This document shows positions 23,040 through 34,534 of a DNA stretch of 64,000 nt, in pieces. The notes under the pieces were generated by a model. That model was given only the letters and a program-made list of their open reading frames with translations, had not been told where the DNA came from and did not search any database. Within the stretch, counting starts at the first letter, position 1, and every line of letters begins with the position of its first letter. The translations under genes were made by a program, and so were the position numbers. Origin of the DNA: Tolypeutes matacus (Eukaryota > Chordata > Mammalia > Cingulata > Chlamyphoridae); NCBI GenBank assembly GCA_026826555.1, contig JAKSZT010053923.1:1814614-1878613 (forward strand). Direction: 5' to 3'.

Positions 23040-24640
23040 AGATTTAAGGTGAGACACCAGGTTCTAGTTATTGGCACAGAACAGCATCTGGGACCCAGGG
23101 AGCTTTGGGACCATTTGCTGATTTTATTTTTTCAGCCCACCACTGGGAGTCAGTGTTGTGGCTACCTGGGAGAGGCAGCAGGTGTGGAGGGCCACAGACC
23201 TGAGGCCTGTCACACACAAGGTACACATCCAGTGCTCAATAATTGCACACTTGTGTGACTGTGGGCAAGTGGCTTGATCTGCCTGAGCCTGCCCGCCCTG
23301 ACTGCAAGATAATATTAATTGTACCTATACTTTAGAGTGGTGGCGAGCTTTGCATGAGTGTGTAAAGTGCTGTGGACAAAGCCTGGTACATAATAAGCCC
23401 CCAAATCATTGCCAGCTCTTGTTCCTATCACTGCCTGTTCACCACAGCCAGGATTTGTTTCTATTACTGCCTGTTCCAACTCGGCCAAGGCTCAAACTTT
23501 CCGAGTTTCAGTTTCCCCCTCTGTAAAAGGGTGATAATGATGGCATCCAACTCAGGGAGCTGGGGTAGGGTCAAAGGAGATTCTAATGCATGTGAGGCTT
23601 TTGGCACAGAGCTGTGCACAGTGGGTCTTCAGAGTTGACACATGTACCAGGTGCCTACTCTTGTGCCAGGTCCTGCTGGGAAATACAGCAACTCCGTCAC
23701 CCAGCTCTCAGCTGCCTCCTTCTGCCAGTGTGCCCCCAGGTGACCTTAAAGTCCTTTCAGGAATGGGTGCATGCAGCACCTACTGTGTGCCGAAGCACAC
23801 GGTCGTCCGGGTCCGATGTGACCCAGGGCCCCTCGGCTGCCCCCAACTATGTGACGATGGGCAAGTGGCTTCCCTCTGTGAGCCTTGGTTCAGTGAAGTT
23901 GGGGGTGGCCAGGCTCTGATGAACAGCTCAAGCTGGGGCCTTTTGCCAGCTTGGGAGGAGGTCAGAGGTGTCCTTATCCTGCAGCTGTGACAGTGAAAGG
24001 GCAGTCAGCTGGACATGCCCTAGCCTGAGCCAGCTAGATGTGGGCCTGAGCCTGGCTTCTTTCCAGATCATTGACACGGGGGGTGAGTGACAGCATGACC
24101 CTGCGGGATGCAGTCTGGCATGCAGTGGATACTCTGTAAACCCCTGCTGGGATAGGGTGTCAGTGGGGCGAGGGAACATCCTAACCCTGCCCCAGCCTTT
24201 CTCGGTGGGACTGAGGTACCGAGAGGGTAAGCCATTTGTCCACGCCACACGCTGGTGGCATTACGACTTGAACCCAGGCTGTTTGACGGAGGAGCCTGTT
24301 TGTACAACCACTTCAGGACACAGCCTCTCTGGGTGGTGGGTGGCTGTTGCCAAAATGCCACTGTGCAGGGTGCCAGTGGCTGGGCCATCTTTCTGATATT
24401 GGGAAGTCCCATCCCTCTTTGTGGCCTCCACTGTCCACCCCCAGCACCAAACTTATCTCCTCTGCTGGGTCATGTGTGCTGGCCGGCTTTCACACCCCCG
24501 AACCAGGTCCCCTTTCTGTCCACGCTGACCATCCTCCGCCTAACTTCTCTGACTGTAGACCCCTTCCTGTGGCCCCTTCCAGGCTCAGCCCAGCTGTCCC
24601 ATCTTCCAAGAAGCCTTTGATGTCTACTTCCCTCCCCTCC
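23040..24640. mobile_element. Cluster of MIR fossils upstream of FCER2
   Basis: Plus-orientation MIR pieces lie at about 23255-23420 ('gactgtgggcaagtggcttgatctgcctgagcctg', 'gtaaagtgctgtggacaaagcctggtacataataag'), 23490-23600 ('cagtttccccctctgtaaaagggtgataatgatgg') and 23845-23905. A reverse MIR-like piece lies at about 24080-24300. No coding exon is recognised in this interval, which would include FCER2 promoter sequence. Confidence 0.5.
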
Positions 24641-25165
24641 CTGACACACACTCACACATATGCACAGGTTGTCATGCACAACCACACGTGCACACATATA
24701 TGCCCGTGCACCCACCCAAGTCCCATGCCTGCACGTATGCACAGTCACAGACTCCCATGTGCACACATTTGCACACCTGCCCAAACTCACGTGTACCCTC
24801 ACATAAGACAGCCACATGTACCTGCACACATATTCACACACAGACATGTAAGGCATGTGCACACAGTCACACAGGCAGACACTCCATCACACATACTCCC
24901 ATAGTCACACACATGTGTGCATATGCTTGGTGCACATTACACACAGGCACACATTCACACGTGTGTGCACACTCAAAAACACTCACACATATTCACAGTC
25001 ACACACGTACATACACAGAGACACAATCATGCATGTGCAACACCCTCACATGTACGCTCACAGAGACACACAGTCATATTTACACAGGTGCACATACACT
25101 CACATGCATATTCACACAGAGTCACAGACATGCAAAATATTCACAAACTCATACTCACATGAGTT
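24640..25165. repeat. CA-rich degenerate minisatellite
   Basis: Long stretch of ACACA, TCACACA and GCACACAT units with irregular spacing, for example cacacgtgcacacatatatg near 24680. It has no fixed short period. Open frames are compositional. Confidence 0.65.
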
Positions 25166-25600
25166 TTGAATGTATCTCTGTCCTTCTGATTAGATGGAGT
25201 TGATTGGAGAGGTCAGCAGGCACCGTGCAGGCCCTGCGGAGGGAGTCCAGTCTAAATAGGAGAGATGCTTTCTTCTGAAAGACGACCCATCCACAGCTTC
25301 TATTGTCACAGATCTAATTAGGGACTTGCCACCCGGATAATCGCATTCCACGCATCGTCTCTTTTGACCCTCCACTGACCCCGTAAACTCTGTGCTATTC
25401 TTATCTCCATTTCTCAGGTGAGTAAACTGAGGGTGAGAGACGCCAAGTCTCATTCCAGAATCACTGGAGGTGGTAAGTCCTAGAGTTGGAACTACAAGCA
25501 AGGTGACTGTGCATTCAATCATTATGCCACCAGGGCTCTGACAATTTAGTAGCAAAAGGTGCTGAAAATGTTTCTTAGTGTCTCAGGTGTTCACACATTT

Positions 25601-25741
25601 AATTTTCACAATCCAGGGAAACGGATGTGGCTCAAGAGGTTCGGCGTCCGTCTACCATATGGAGAGACCAGGGTTCAATCCCCGGTACCTCCCGGTAAAA
25701 AAAAAAAAAAAAAAAAATAATAATAATAATTTTCACAATCC
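25601..25741 (+). mobile_element. Short tRNA-type SINE with 14-bp target-site duplication
   Basis: Direct repeats aattttcacaatcc at 25601-25614 and 25728-25741 flank a SINE of about 80 bases plus an A-rich tail. The A box is GTGGCTCAAGAGGTTCGGC and the B box GGTTCAATCCC; the tail is A-rich with (TAA)n. It split an older reverse MIR, whose second half continues at 25742-25830. Nearly the same head occurs at 54233-54330. Confidence 0.9.
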
Positions 25742-25839
25742 CCCTAAGTGATAGACATCTTTGTTATCAGTGGGAAACACAGAGAGCTTAAGTAACTTGC
25801 CCAAGGTCACACAGCTCACAAATAGCAGAGCCCGCTCAT

Positions 25840-27500
25840 TTTGTCCTCCCTAAAATGTGTCCTCAGATCCTTAGCCTCCTCCCCACTCCCAGTTGGGGAA
25901 CCTCTCCCTTCTTACTAACCCCCACTCCTGGATGGGCAGCCTCCCCACCCTAGGTTTGCCGCTCTGCTTTCCAGACACCTGCCTGAGGCCCCCACATCCC
26001 ACTGCCCAATCAGAACTGGGCTGGGCCACCCACGGGGGCTGGACACAGATGCCTGACCCACCATGTCTGGGAGGGGCCTGGCTGGAGTGTCCCCTCGACT
26101 GTGAACTACCTCATCCATCACATGCATTCCCAAGTCTGGGGGTGAGACGGCCTCAGCACACGTCTGTTAAACGAATGGCTCTGGAGGTGTGAGGCTGCTC
26201 ATTTTTAGCCCACCAGACCTGTCACCCTTGACCTTAGCTAATTGTGGCATCTTGAACCCATCGCAAGGTTGCCAAGGGGCAGAGGATGAATTATATAAGT
26301 AGAGGAGAGAGTTGTCTGGTGAGCATCTAAAAGAGGTCCCTGGGGGCTGCTGGGTGGTCAAAGGATGGGCAGGGGGAGCCCTAAAAGAGGGCTGTTGCCT
26401 GGTTCAGTGGGCAGAGGAGGTGGCCTGGGGCAGCGGCTGTGTAGATGGAGAAAAGCATGCTGGTGTGACGAAGGTAGAAGAGAAGGGCTTGGTGATGGAT
26501 GAGACATGGGCATGGTGGTGTGTGTCTGGAGGTGCCACGGACAATGCCTGGGTCTCGGCCGGGATGTCTGGGTGGACAACGGGGCTGGTTCAGTGATGGG
26601 GACTCAGGTAGGAGGAGGCAGCTTTAGAACAAGTCCTGTCGGGCTGTGTTGAAGGCAGGAGGACACGGCGGTGGGGGTGGGGGTGTCTCCAGGTAGAGGT
26701 TAGGGCCGTGGTGGAGTGTGTGTTCCAGAGTTTTCAGGAGATCTGTGGACCCAGGTTCCCACCCCACACCCACGCTGTGCCCACCAGCCATACCATGTCC
26801 TGCAGGGCCCATCAGCTTGTTCCCTGCTGGGAACCCGGGTTCGCGGGGCAAGACTCACAGAAGTGGGATGCTTTGGGGGCAAAACCTGAACCCGGGACCC
26901 TGGGGACCAAGGGGACCCAGTCACGCGATCACCCCAGGCCCCTCCCCTCTGTGGTGTCAACCACATGGCTCTCTGTTCATGTCTGGGGGAAAAACAGGAA
27001 ACGGTGCGGATGTGGGCCACAGAGCTGAAAGGGCCGGTTCTTCTTTCAGGTTGGGGTTTCCTCCACCCTGGGGCTGGGACTCGCCCACGGCCCATCCTGG
27101 GTCCGGATGCAGCCAGAAGAAGGTGGGGTTCTGCCATGGTCAGGGACCCTCATCCATCTCCAGGCGGGATCCCACTCAGCCCCAACCCTGACTGTAACCC
27201 CACCTCAACCCCCAGCCCTCTGTGCTCTGGGCAGGAGGAACCACATCTACTGTGAAGTCGCAGAATCTCAGCACCTGGGACAGGGCACCTGGGGCCACGA
27301 AGAACTAGTACCTAGGAAATGACGGAGTCCCAGCATCCTGACCCCATCCCCAACACAACCCTAGGCTCAGCCCACCTGGTACCAGTCTCTCTTAGTGTTG
27401 GGAGACGGAGAAGAGAAGAACTGGGGAGAGGGGATAGTAGGTGTGTCAAATCTAGGAAAGCTTCCAGGAGGAGATGCCTTCAAATTTGGGTTTCTTGCTC
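25840..27500. other. Intergenic, no gene recognised
   Basis: GC-rich unique-looking sequence. A TATATAAG-like motif occurs at about 26291-26298, but no start codon, exon chain or known protein follows. Open frames on both strands overlap each other and look random. Confidence 0.4.
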
Positions 27501-27502
27501 TC

Positions 27503-27735
27503 AGCCCTACTGACATTTGGGGCTAGATAATTCTTTGTCGTGGGGGGCTGTCATGTGCATTGTAGGATGTTGCCGTTTAGCAACATCCTTAGTCTCTACC
27601 CACTGGATTCCAGCACAACAACCTCAACCCCCCACCCCCTCCACCCAGTTATGATAACCAAAAACATTTCCAGACTCTCCAGACATCGCCAAATATCCCC
27701 TGGGAGGGCAGGATCACTCCCAGTTGTGACCATGA
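27503..27735 (-). mobile_element. MER20-type DNA transposon fossil
   Basis: Recognisable MER20 blocks: 'ctgacatttggggctagataattctttgtcgtggggggctgtc', 'ggatgttgccgtttagcaacatcc', 'cccccaccccctccacccagttatgataacc' and 'ccagacatcgccaaatatcccctgggagggc'. Non-autonomous hAT element, old and non-coding. Confidence 0.75.
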
Positions 27736-27779
27736 CTTACAGATGAGGAGAACGTATTGGCTTCAGGCCCCTCACTTTT

Positions 27780-28260
27780 TTTTTTTTTTTTTAATTATTG
27801 TGGTAACATTTATATAACACAAACTTTTCCATTTTGACCATTTTCATGCATAAAATTCAGGGATATTAACTGCATTCACAATATTGTGCTACTAATCACC
27901 ACCATCCAACACCAAAACTTTTTTTTTTAAAATTTATTTATTTATTTCTACCCCCTCGTTGTTTGTGATCGCTGTCTGCTCTCTGTGTCTGTTTTTTTCC
28001 TAAAGTGTATGCTTTTTTTATTTTTCAATTTTTTAATTATTTTTTTCAATTTTTATTCACCCCTCCTGAGATGGGACCCTTGTCTTGTCTGCTTGTCTTC
28101 TTTAGGAGGCACCAGGAACTGAAACTGGGGCCTCCCATGTGGGAGGTAGGTGCCCAACTGCTTGAGTCACATCTGCTCCCCTGCAAAACTTTTTCACATT
28201 ATCCCAAAGAGAAACTTAATGTAACCATCAAGCAATAGCTTCCCATTCCATCCCCACCTC
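27780..28260 (-). mobile_element. L1 3'-UTR fragment split by a SINE
   Basis: Reverse L1 3'-end sequence ('attgtggtaacatttatataacacaaacttttccattttgacc', 'attcacaatattgtgctactaatcaccaccatcc') is interrupted at about 27928-28181 by a reverse SINE ending 'gcccaactgcttgagtcacatctgctcccc'. After it the L1 resumes ('aaaactttttcacattatcccaaagagaaac'). The target duplication is approximately caaaactttttt. Older L1, younger SINE. Confidence 0.65.
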
Positions 28261-28344
28261 ACTCCCATAGGCCCCTCATTTTCGCTGTTTCTCTAATCTC
28301 CATCCATCTCTTGTTCTCTGTCTGCTAAGTCGCTTCTTTCCTCT

Positions 28345-28580
28345 TTCCTTCACTCAACAACTGTTACTGAGCACCTACTGTGTGCCAGGCTCAGGAAACA
28401 AAGTCCCAGCTCTCTTAAGGGAGAAAGACAAAGTCTGAAACCCATAAAGACAGAGGACAGTTTTAGTAGTGGAAAGCAGGGTTGAGTGAGCCTTGGGGAG
28501 GGGCAGCTATGGTCTGGGTGGTCTAGAAGGCTGGGGGACATGAGGTGACCCTGAGCAGACCCCTCAAGGAGGAGCAGAGG
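28345..28580. mobile_element. L2-like fossil
   Basis: Contains 'actcaacaactgttactgagcacctactgtgtgccaggctcagg', followed by 'gagaaagacaaagtctg' and 'gcctgaccc'-type decayed L2 sequence. Diverged. Confidence 0.45.
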
Positions 28581-28989
28581 CTGCTACCGGGTTTTCACCC
28601 CTGGTGTCTGATCTGATTGTTTCCTGCCGTCCAGTGTTGTCCCCTGGGGCTTTGCAGTCTTGCAGCCCTGGGACATGTCCGTCCCCGTCCCAGCTGGGGA
28701 AATCCCCACCAGCCTCTCTTGCACACCAGGAGATTCTCCCAGAAGCCCAGGTCCCAGGAGGGGGCCCCGTGGCCCCTCAGCCCCTCCCCATCCTGGCCGT
28801 GTGGCGTGAGCAGTCTGCCCTTCTTGGGGCCTGTTTCCCCTGGTTGCCCTGGGGTTCCTGCTGGCTGCTCCCGGGCAGGCTGGAAGTCTCCGAACCCCTT
28901 CCAGGGACCAAGCGCTGCTTGGAAGTGGGAATTCTGAGGATTGAGTTTCAGGCTCAAGAGGCAGCAGAGTGAGGGATGTGAGGGGCGAG

Positions 28990-29576
28990 GGGCCCCAACA
29001 CACGGGCACCCATGATGTGATGCAGTACCATCACCCACAGAGTCACAGAAACACACAGACACAAAGGCTGACAGGCACGACACAACCAAACAACATGCAC
29101 ATAGGCACAGCACAGTAAAACCACAGGTGTCACGTAGACGTCCGTGCAGCACTTACACACAGACATATGCACAGACACAAGACAGCCAGGCCACAGGCAG
29201 ATCTACAACACACACGGGAGTGGGTGTAGCTCAGTAGGTTTGAGCGCTGGTTCGATCCCCAGTACTTCCTTAAAAAAAAACAAAAAACAAAAAAAAACAT
29301 GTACAACACACAGAAACAGCACAATAAAACCACAGGCACACGTATGTGCAGACACACAAAATACACACCTATAGACGAATGCAAAGAATCACAGACATGA
29401 CACAACCAAGCCACAGACACACAGATGCACAACACAATAACACAGATATCTACACAACACATACACAAATATACAGGCCACACCACATAACCAAACCACA
29501 GATTCACACACAACACAGTAACACACAGACATCTATGCAACACATGCACAAAGATACAGACACACAGACCATCGAA
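28990..29576. repeat. AC-rich minisatellite, left part
   Basis: Degenerate tandem array with recurring 'acaacacaataacac', 'tctacacaacacat' and 'cacaaatatacag' blocks at a spacing near 80 bases. It is interrupted at 29217-29297 by a truncated SINE (GTGTAGCTCAGTAGGTTTGAGC...GGTTCGATCCCC, A tail) and at 29577 by the SNAPIN retrocopy. It continues at 30569. Confidence 0.65.
29217..29297 (+). mobile_element. Truncated tRNA-derived SINE
   Basis: A-box-like 'gtgtagctcagtaggtttgag', B-box 'ggttcgatcccc', then an (A)n(CA)n tail. Part of the segment between the boxes is missing compared with other copies in the window. Confidence 0.75.
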
Positions 29577-30568
29577 AGATAACCAGGGGCATCAGGACAG
29601 GTTGCGATGGCGGGGGCTGGTTCTGCTGCTGTGTCTGGGGCGGGGACTCCGGTGGCGGTACGCGTAGGCCGCGACCTCTTCCCAGAGGGGCTCTTAGAGT
29701 TCCTGAGACCCGCTGCACAACAGCTCGACTCTCACGTCCATGCCGTCAGAGAGAGCCAGGTAGAGCTCCGGGAACATATTGACAACCTAGCTACAGAACT
29801 ATGCCGCACCAGTGAGGACCAGAAGGTGGCCCTCCATCTCGACCCCTGTGTGAAGAAGCTCCTTAATGCTCGGCGACGAGTCGTGTGGGTCAACAATATT
29901 CTACAGAATGCCCAGGAATGGCTGAGACATCTAAACCACAGTGTTGCCAAGGAAACAGCCCGCAGGAGGGCAATGCTGGATTCAGGAGTTTACCCCTCTG
30001 GTTCCCCAAGCAAGTAACACAGGCCACAAGATGGACCCATGGCCTCAGAATAGCACAAGTACTGTTCCCCAGCTGCCTTGTTTCAGCAGTCACGAGAGGA
30101 CTCCAAGAGGCACTTTAAGACTTTGGGATATCAAAAAGGCAGCCCTAGGGTTTGCATTTGAAGCAACCATTTGTGTGTACCGCCAAGAAACCTGTGTTCC
30201 CGATGGACTTAAGACTTGATATAATGGCACTTGCTTCTTTCCAAGAATGAGCTGAGGCTTCAATATTTGATTTTTAAAAGCTCCATATCCAAGGCCCACC
30301 TCCTCCCTCTTCTTCAGACCTAGTTAATGAGGGTAGGGCTTCCTGTTACATGCCTGGTGGTTGGGGTCTGGGCAGCATGTCCTCTACCTAGTGATTTCTC
30401 ATTTTCCTTTAGAGGATTTGGAGAAGGCAGGCAAAGTCAAGGTGAATGACTTTGTCCACCCTCTTTTGTTGACTGCACTGGCTTGAATACAATAGCAGTA
30501 TTGCTAGAACCATTTAATTCAATAAATGCTTAAACAGTAAAAAAAAGAAAAAAAAAAAGAGATAACCA
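29577..30568 (+). mobile_element. Retrogene insertion unit carrying SNAPIN
   Basis: Direct repeats agataacca at 29577-29585 and 30560-30568 enclose an intronless SNAPIN copy with about 20 bases of 5' leader, the full coding frame, about 510 bases of 3' UTR, an AATAAA at 30520-30525 and an A-rich tail from 30538. These are the marks of L1-mediated retrotransposition of a mature mRNA. Confidence 0.85.
29607..30017 (+). CDS. SNAPIN retrocopy with intact full-length frame
   Basis: Uninterrupted 136-codon frame, the same length as human SNAPIN (SNARE-associated protein, BLOC-1/BORC subunit, coiled coil). It starts MAGAGSAAVSGAGTPVAV and keeps HVHAVRESQVELRE, IDNLATELCR, VKKLLNARRRVV and NHSVAKETARRRAMLDSG. 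There are several replacements at positions I recall as conserved, such as LDPC for LDPY and VVWVNN for VVLVNN. It has no introns, lies away from the parental SNAPIN locus (human chromosome 1) and has a poly(A) tail, so it is a processed copy. Either it is recent or the frame is preserved by chance. No promoter is evident; it sits in AC-rich satellite DNA. It may be an unexpressed retropseudogene. Confidence 0.8.
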   Translation: MAGAGSAAVSGAGTPVAVRVGRDLFPEGLLEFLRPAAQQLDSHVHAVRESQVELREHIDNLATELCRTSEDQKVALHLDPCVKKLLNARRRVVWVNNILQNAQEWLRHLNHSVAKETARRRAMLDSGVYPSGSPSK

Positions 30569-30950
30569 AACCACAGACACACACACACAGAAAAGAGCAC
30601 AGTGAAGCCACAGACACACATATAGACACAACACAATACATGGACACATAAATATAGAGAAACACAGATATGACACAGCCAAACCATACAACAGATGCAC
30701 ATAGATGCAACACAATAACACACAGATGTCTACACAATGCATGTATAAAGATACGTATCACACAGCACAACCAAAATATACATACAACACACACCAAGAT
30801 ACAACACAGTCAAACCACATACATATACAAACATACACAAATGCACAGAAACACACACACAAACAATGTGCACACATCCACACATGGGCACACATACACA
30901 CACACATACAAATATGGGCACATACTCACAGACATATGTGCACCTCTCTG
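30569..30950. repeat. AC-rich minisatellite, right part
   Basis: Continuation of the array at 28990-29576 after the SNAPIN insertion, with the same 'gcaacacaataacacacagatgtctacacaatgcatg' type units and then a (CA)n-like stretch at 30850-30915. Confidence 0.65.
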
Positions 30951-31224
30951 CTGGTCCTTTCCAGAGATGTTTCCAGGGAGAAGCTGACAGGTTGAGGACA
31001 AAATCAGTGTGCCCCCCCACTCCCAGTGGGCCCCCATCCCTCATACTGGGCTGTGCTCTCCTCCCCCACTTCAAGCCCCAGTTTCCCCTCAGGCCTTTTC
31101 TATCTGCTTCCCCACCATCCCTTGGTTACAATTATCCCTAATCCTTGCTTACTCCCCACTTCTCTGTCTTTGGCCCAGTCCTATTTCCTGAGCATTATCC
31201 GTTCAGCTATTCATTCATTCATTC

Positions 31225-31520
31225 ACTTATTCATTCATTCATACAGTGAAGATTTATGAGCCTCTACTATGCACTGGGCACTGGAAAGGGCACTCGGGGT
31301 TACAGCAGTGAGTGAATCAATCCACAATCCCTGCCCTTGGACCTGACATTCTACTGGAGGAGACAGACCAATGTCCGTTGGTGTTTAGTGTCACAGAGCT
31401 GGGATCCCTGAATAGAATGAAGGAGCCAACTTGCGGAGAACTGGGGGAAAGTATGTTCCAGACAGAGGGAGCTACACGTGCAAAGGTCCTGGGGTCAGGT
31501 CATGCATGATGTACTGGAAG
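31225..31520. mobile_element. L2-like fossil with (CATT)n start
   Basis: A (ATTC)n run is followed by 'gagcctctactatgcactgggcactggaaag', 'atccctgcccttggacctgacattct' and 'gttccagacagagggagctacacgtgcaaaggtcctgggg', which is standard L2 3'-end content. Confidence 0.55.
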
Positions 31521-32670
31521 AACAGCAGGGAGGCCAGTGTGACTGGGGCAGTATGAGTGAGGGGTGGGAAGGGGTGTCTCCCCAGAGGCTACTCCTGCCC
31601 CAAGCTGAGGAAAACATTCATTGCCCTCCAACACCAGACCCAGGCTCCTACCGTCCACATCCCTGAGTCCTGTCCTTCTTTCCTTCTTTCAAATCTTTCC
31701 TGCCCCAGTAATGACCCCAACCCTGGCCACTGTCCCTGGTCTCTCCACAATCCCTCCTCAGTCCCTTCCTTGCCTTGTGGTCACCTGGCCATGTCTTCCC
31801 CCTCCTTACAACCTTTCTCTCTGCTCTCAGCCCAAAGTTCCAGCACTTTGGGAGCTGGGGGCCCTTCCTGGAGGGTGTCAGAAGGGTTGGCCTAAGCTCT
31901 TGTGCCCAGAGTCTTGTACATCCCCACCCACTCAATCCGCTCCGTATGCCCTTCCCAAACCTCACCCACTCAGACAGCAGATCAATAGGAAGAAGCACGG
32001 AGTGTGTGGAAGTGGGAAGAAGCTGGTTCTGCATTTTCGCCTTCCTGGAGCCCCTGGGTCTGGATCCTGGGACTGTTTTTTTTGTTGTTGTTGTGTGTAT
32101 GTTGATGGTGTGGGTGGGAGATATTGGAGGGGGGCCACCAGTTTTTTGGCTGGGATGAGGGTGAAACAGATGTCAGCTTGTCTACACCCTCCCTCTGGAG
32201 GCACCCCAAAACTCCAGGTGGGTTGTCCAGGCCCACTACCCACCCGAAGACACCCCCGGGATCAAAGGGGTTGAGCCATCCCTGGAGATTCAGGATTTCT
32301 CTCCCAAATGCCCGCGGTTCTCTGAGAGATGGAATGTCATGTGGGGACCAGGCTGGAGGGTGGCCCAGCCCCTCGGATACCAAGGAGTCGGGGACCCCAA
32401 GTCTTATCCTCAGAGACCTAGACCCCAGCCCTTAGCCAGGGTCACATCCCTTATAGGGTAGAGACCTGCAGGATGCAGAAGAGCCAGCTACATGGTCTAG
32501 GGTTTTTTTCCTACTCTCATCTCTGAACTTGCTGGTTCCCTGGGTCAGCCAGGATGGTAAGGATGCTGCTGGAAACACCTGCTCACTGTCCCCCCCCCAC
32601 AAAATAAGCCCAGCTGTTGGGTAAATTGAAGCCGTCCACAGTGGCTGGAGTCCCAGCTCCCACCCTTTCC
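31521..32670. other. Intergenic, no gene recognised
   Basis: Unique-looking sequence with no supported exon. The plus-strand frame at 31621-32274 and the overlapping minus-strand frames show no domain or splice pattern. Confidence 0.4.
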
Positions 32671-32807
32671 CTGTGGTGGGACATTATCCTCTCTGAGCCT
32701 TGATTTGCTCATCTGTCAAGTGGAGATGGCAACAATTCTCCTGTGTGAGGACTTCTGGTGCCGTGGAGGGCTCAGAGAAGCACTCAGTAAAAGGAAGCAT
32801 TATTGGG

Positions 32808-32900
32808 GGGTGGATGTAGCTCAACTGGTTGGGCGTCCATCTCCCATATGGAGGGACCTGGGTTCGATCCCCGGGTCCTCCCGGTGGAAAAAAAAAAAAG
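32808..32900 (+). mobile_element. Short tRNA-derived SINE
   Basis: 'GGTGGATGTAGCTCAACTGG' head, B box GGTTCGATCCCCGGG and a poly(A) tail. It follows a plus-oriented MIR-like fossil at about 32680-32800 ('cctctctgagccttgatttgctcatctg'). Confidence 0.8.
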
Positions 32901-33224
32901 CGCATCTCAGTCATGCTTATTAAAAATCCCCAAACTCCCTGCAGCCAGCAAAGTCTGGTGGGCTGGCACCTCCCACACTCCATTGCCTCTTTCTCTGCTC
33001 TGGCCACACTGGTCTGGTTTTCTGGTTTTTGAGCCCAACAATCTTATTCCCTCTCCTTATGATGGAGCAGCCAGCCCTTTCTCACCTTCAGGTCCTCTGA
33101 GGGAAGTGATGCTAAAGAGACCTCTGGTCCCTCTGTCACCTCTTTTATGGTCTCTACGAGCCCCCCTTGTTGAGTGAATGTGTCTGGTTTGCTTGTTTAT
33201 TGTCTGTCTCCCACCAGAATAGAA

Positions 33225-33725
33225 GGGCAGGGACAGTATCTATTGTTACCACCAAGACCCAGCCCATGGCTCAGGACCTGGCACACAGACATCAGACCTG
33301 TATGATTTTCCCACCGTGGTCACAAATGTAGAGGTTCAAGCAACACACATGTATTATCTTATAGTCCGGAGGCCAGAAATCCAAAATCAGCCTCACTGGG
33401 CTAAAGTCAAGGTGTCGGTGGGCCCCCATTCCCTCGGGAAGCTCTAGGGGAGACTCTGTCCCCTTGCCTTTTTCAGCTTCTAGAACTTTGGCTCGTGGCC
33501 CCTTCCTCCTACTTCAAAACCAGAAGCGTAGCATATTCCAGTCTCTCTTTCTTATAAAGACCCTTGAGATGACATTGGGCTAACCTGGATAATCCAGGAT
33601 AATCTCCCTCATCTCAAAATCCTTAAATTAATCACATCTGCAAAGTCCCTTTTGCCATGAAAGATCACCCATTCACAGTACCCGGGGATTAGGATATGGA
33701 CAACTTTGGGGGCCCACCCTAGGAG
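33225..33725 (-). mobile_element. Old LTR-like repeat (MaLR type probable)
   Basis: Contains 'atagtccggaggccagaaatccaaaatcagcctcactgggctaaagtcaaggtgtcggtgggcc', 'agctctaggggagactctgtcccc' and 'aattaatcacatctgcaaagtcccttttgcc', a common reverse-oriented mammalian repeat pattern. The exact family is not settled. Confidence 0.4.
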
Positions 33726-33889
33726 GTAAACAGTGTTATTATTACTTCTACTCAATAGAAGCAAAAACTGAGGCTCAGAAGGGCAACATTATATGCCCAG
33801 GCTCACCCCAGGAGTGTGTGGCAAACACAGGTTTGACTATGTAATCTAGATGTGGGGTTGCCAGGTCATATGGTAATTCTATACTTAAC

Positions 33890-34530
33890 TTTCTGAGGAA
33901 CCGCCAAACTTTCCATATGAACAGTTTGGTGGTTCATCAGAAAGTTATACATAGAATTACCATATGACATCGACCATCCCACTTCCAGGTCTACACCCAA
34001 AAGAACTGAAAGCAGATACCCATACACCAATGTTCATCACAGCATTATTCGCAATAGTCAAACGGTGGAAGCAATCCAAATGCCCATCAACAGATGAATG
34101 GATAAACAAAATGTGATGTAGCCACACGATGGAATATTATTCAGCCATAGAAAGGAATAAAGTTCTGATCCATGCTACAACATGGTGAAATAAGTGAAAT
34201 AAGTGAAATAAGATAGGCACAAAAGGACAAACATTGTACACTCTCACATAGATATGGAATAACTAGAATTTGCAACTTCATAAGAGATAGAAAGTAGATT
34301 ATGGGGTACCAAGGACAGGGGTGTGGGGGAGGAATGGGGAATTAATATTTAATGGATACAAACATTCTATTTAGGATGATGGAAATGTTTTGGTAATGGA
34401 TGGTGGTGAGGGTGGCACAGAATTGAATTGTATACTTGAAAGGGAAATACTTAAATACTTAAAATGGAAAATGTTATGTCATATATATGTTATAAAAATA
34501 AAAATTTAAAAATTTAAAAAAGGAAAAAAA
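33890..34530 (+). mobile_element. L1 3'-end fragment
   Basis: Characteristic L1M-type 3' sequence: 'agaattaccatatgac', 'acccaaaagaactgaaagcagatacccatacaccaatgttcatcacagcattattcgcaatag', 'atggaatattattcagccatag', then an A-rich end. Non-coding. Confidence 0.7.
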
Positions 34531-34534
34531 CCCT

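Noticed and set aside
26285..26320. TATATAAG as promoter of an unknown gene
   Set aside because: No start codon with a plausible exon chain, no known protein and no CpG island follows; an isolated AT-rich motif is expected by chance.
31621..32274. 217-aa plus-strand open frame
   Set aside because: Low-complexity Pro/Ser-rich sequence, overlapping open frames on the other strand, and no recognisable family or splice pattern.
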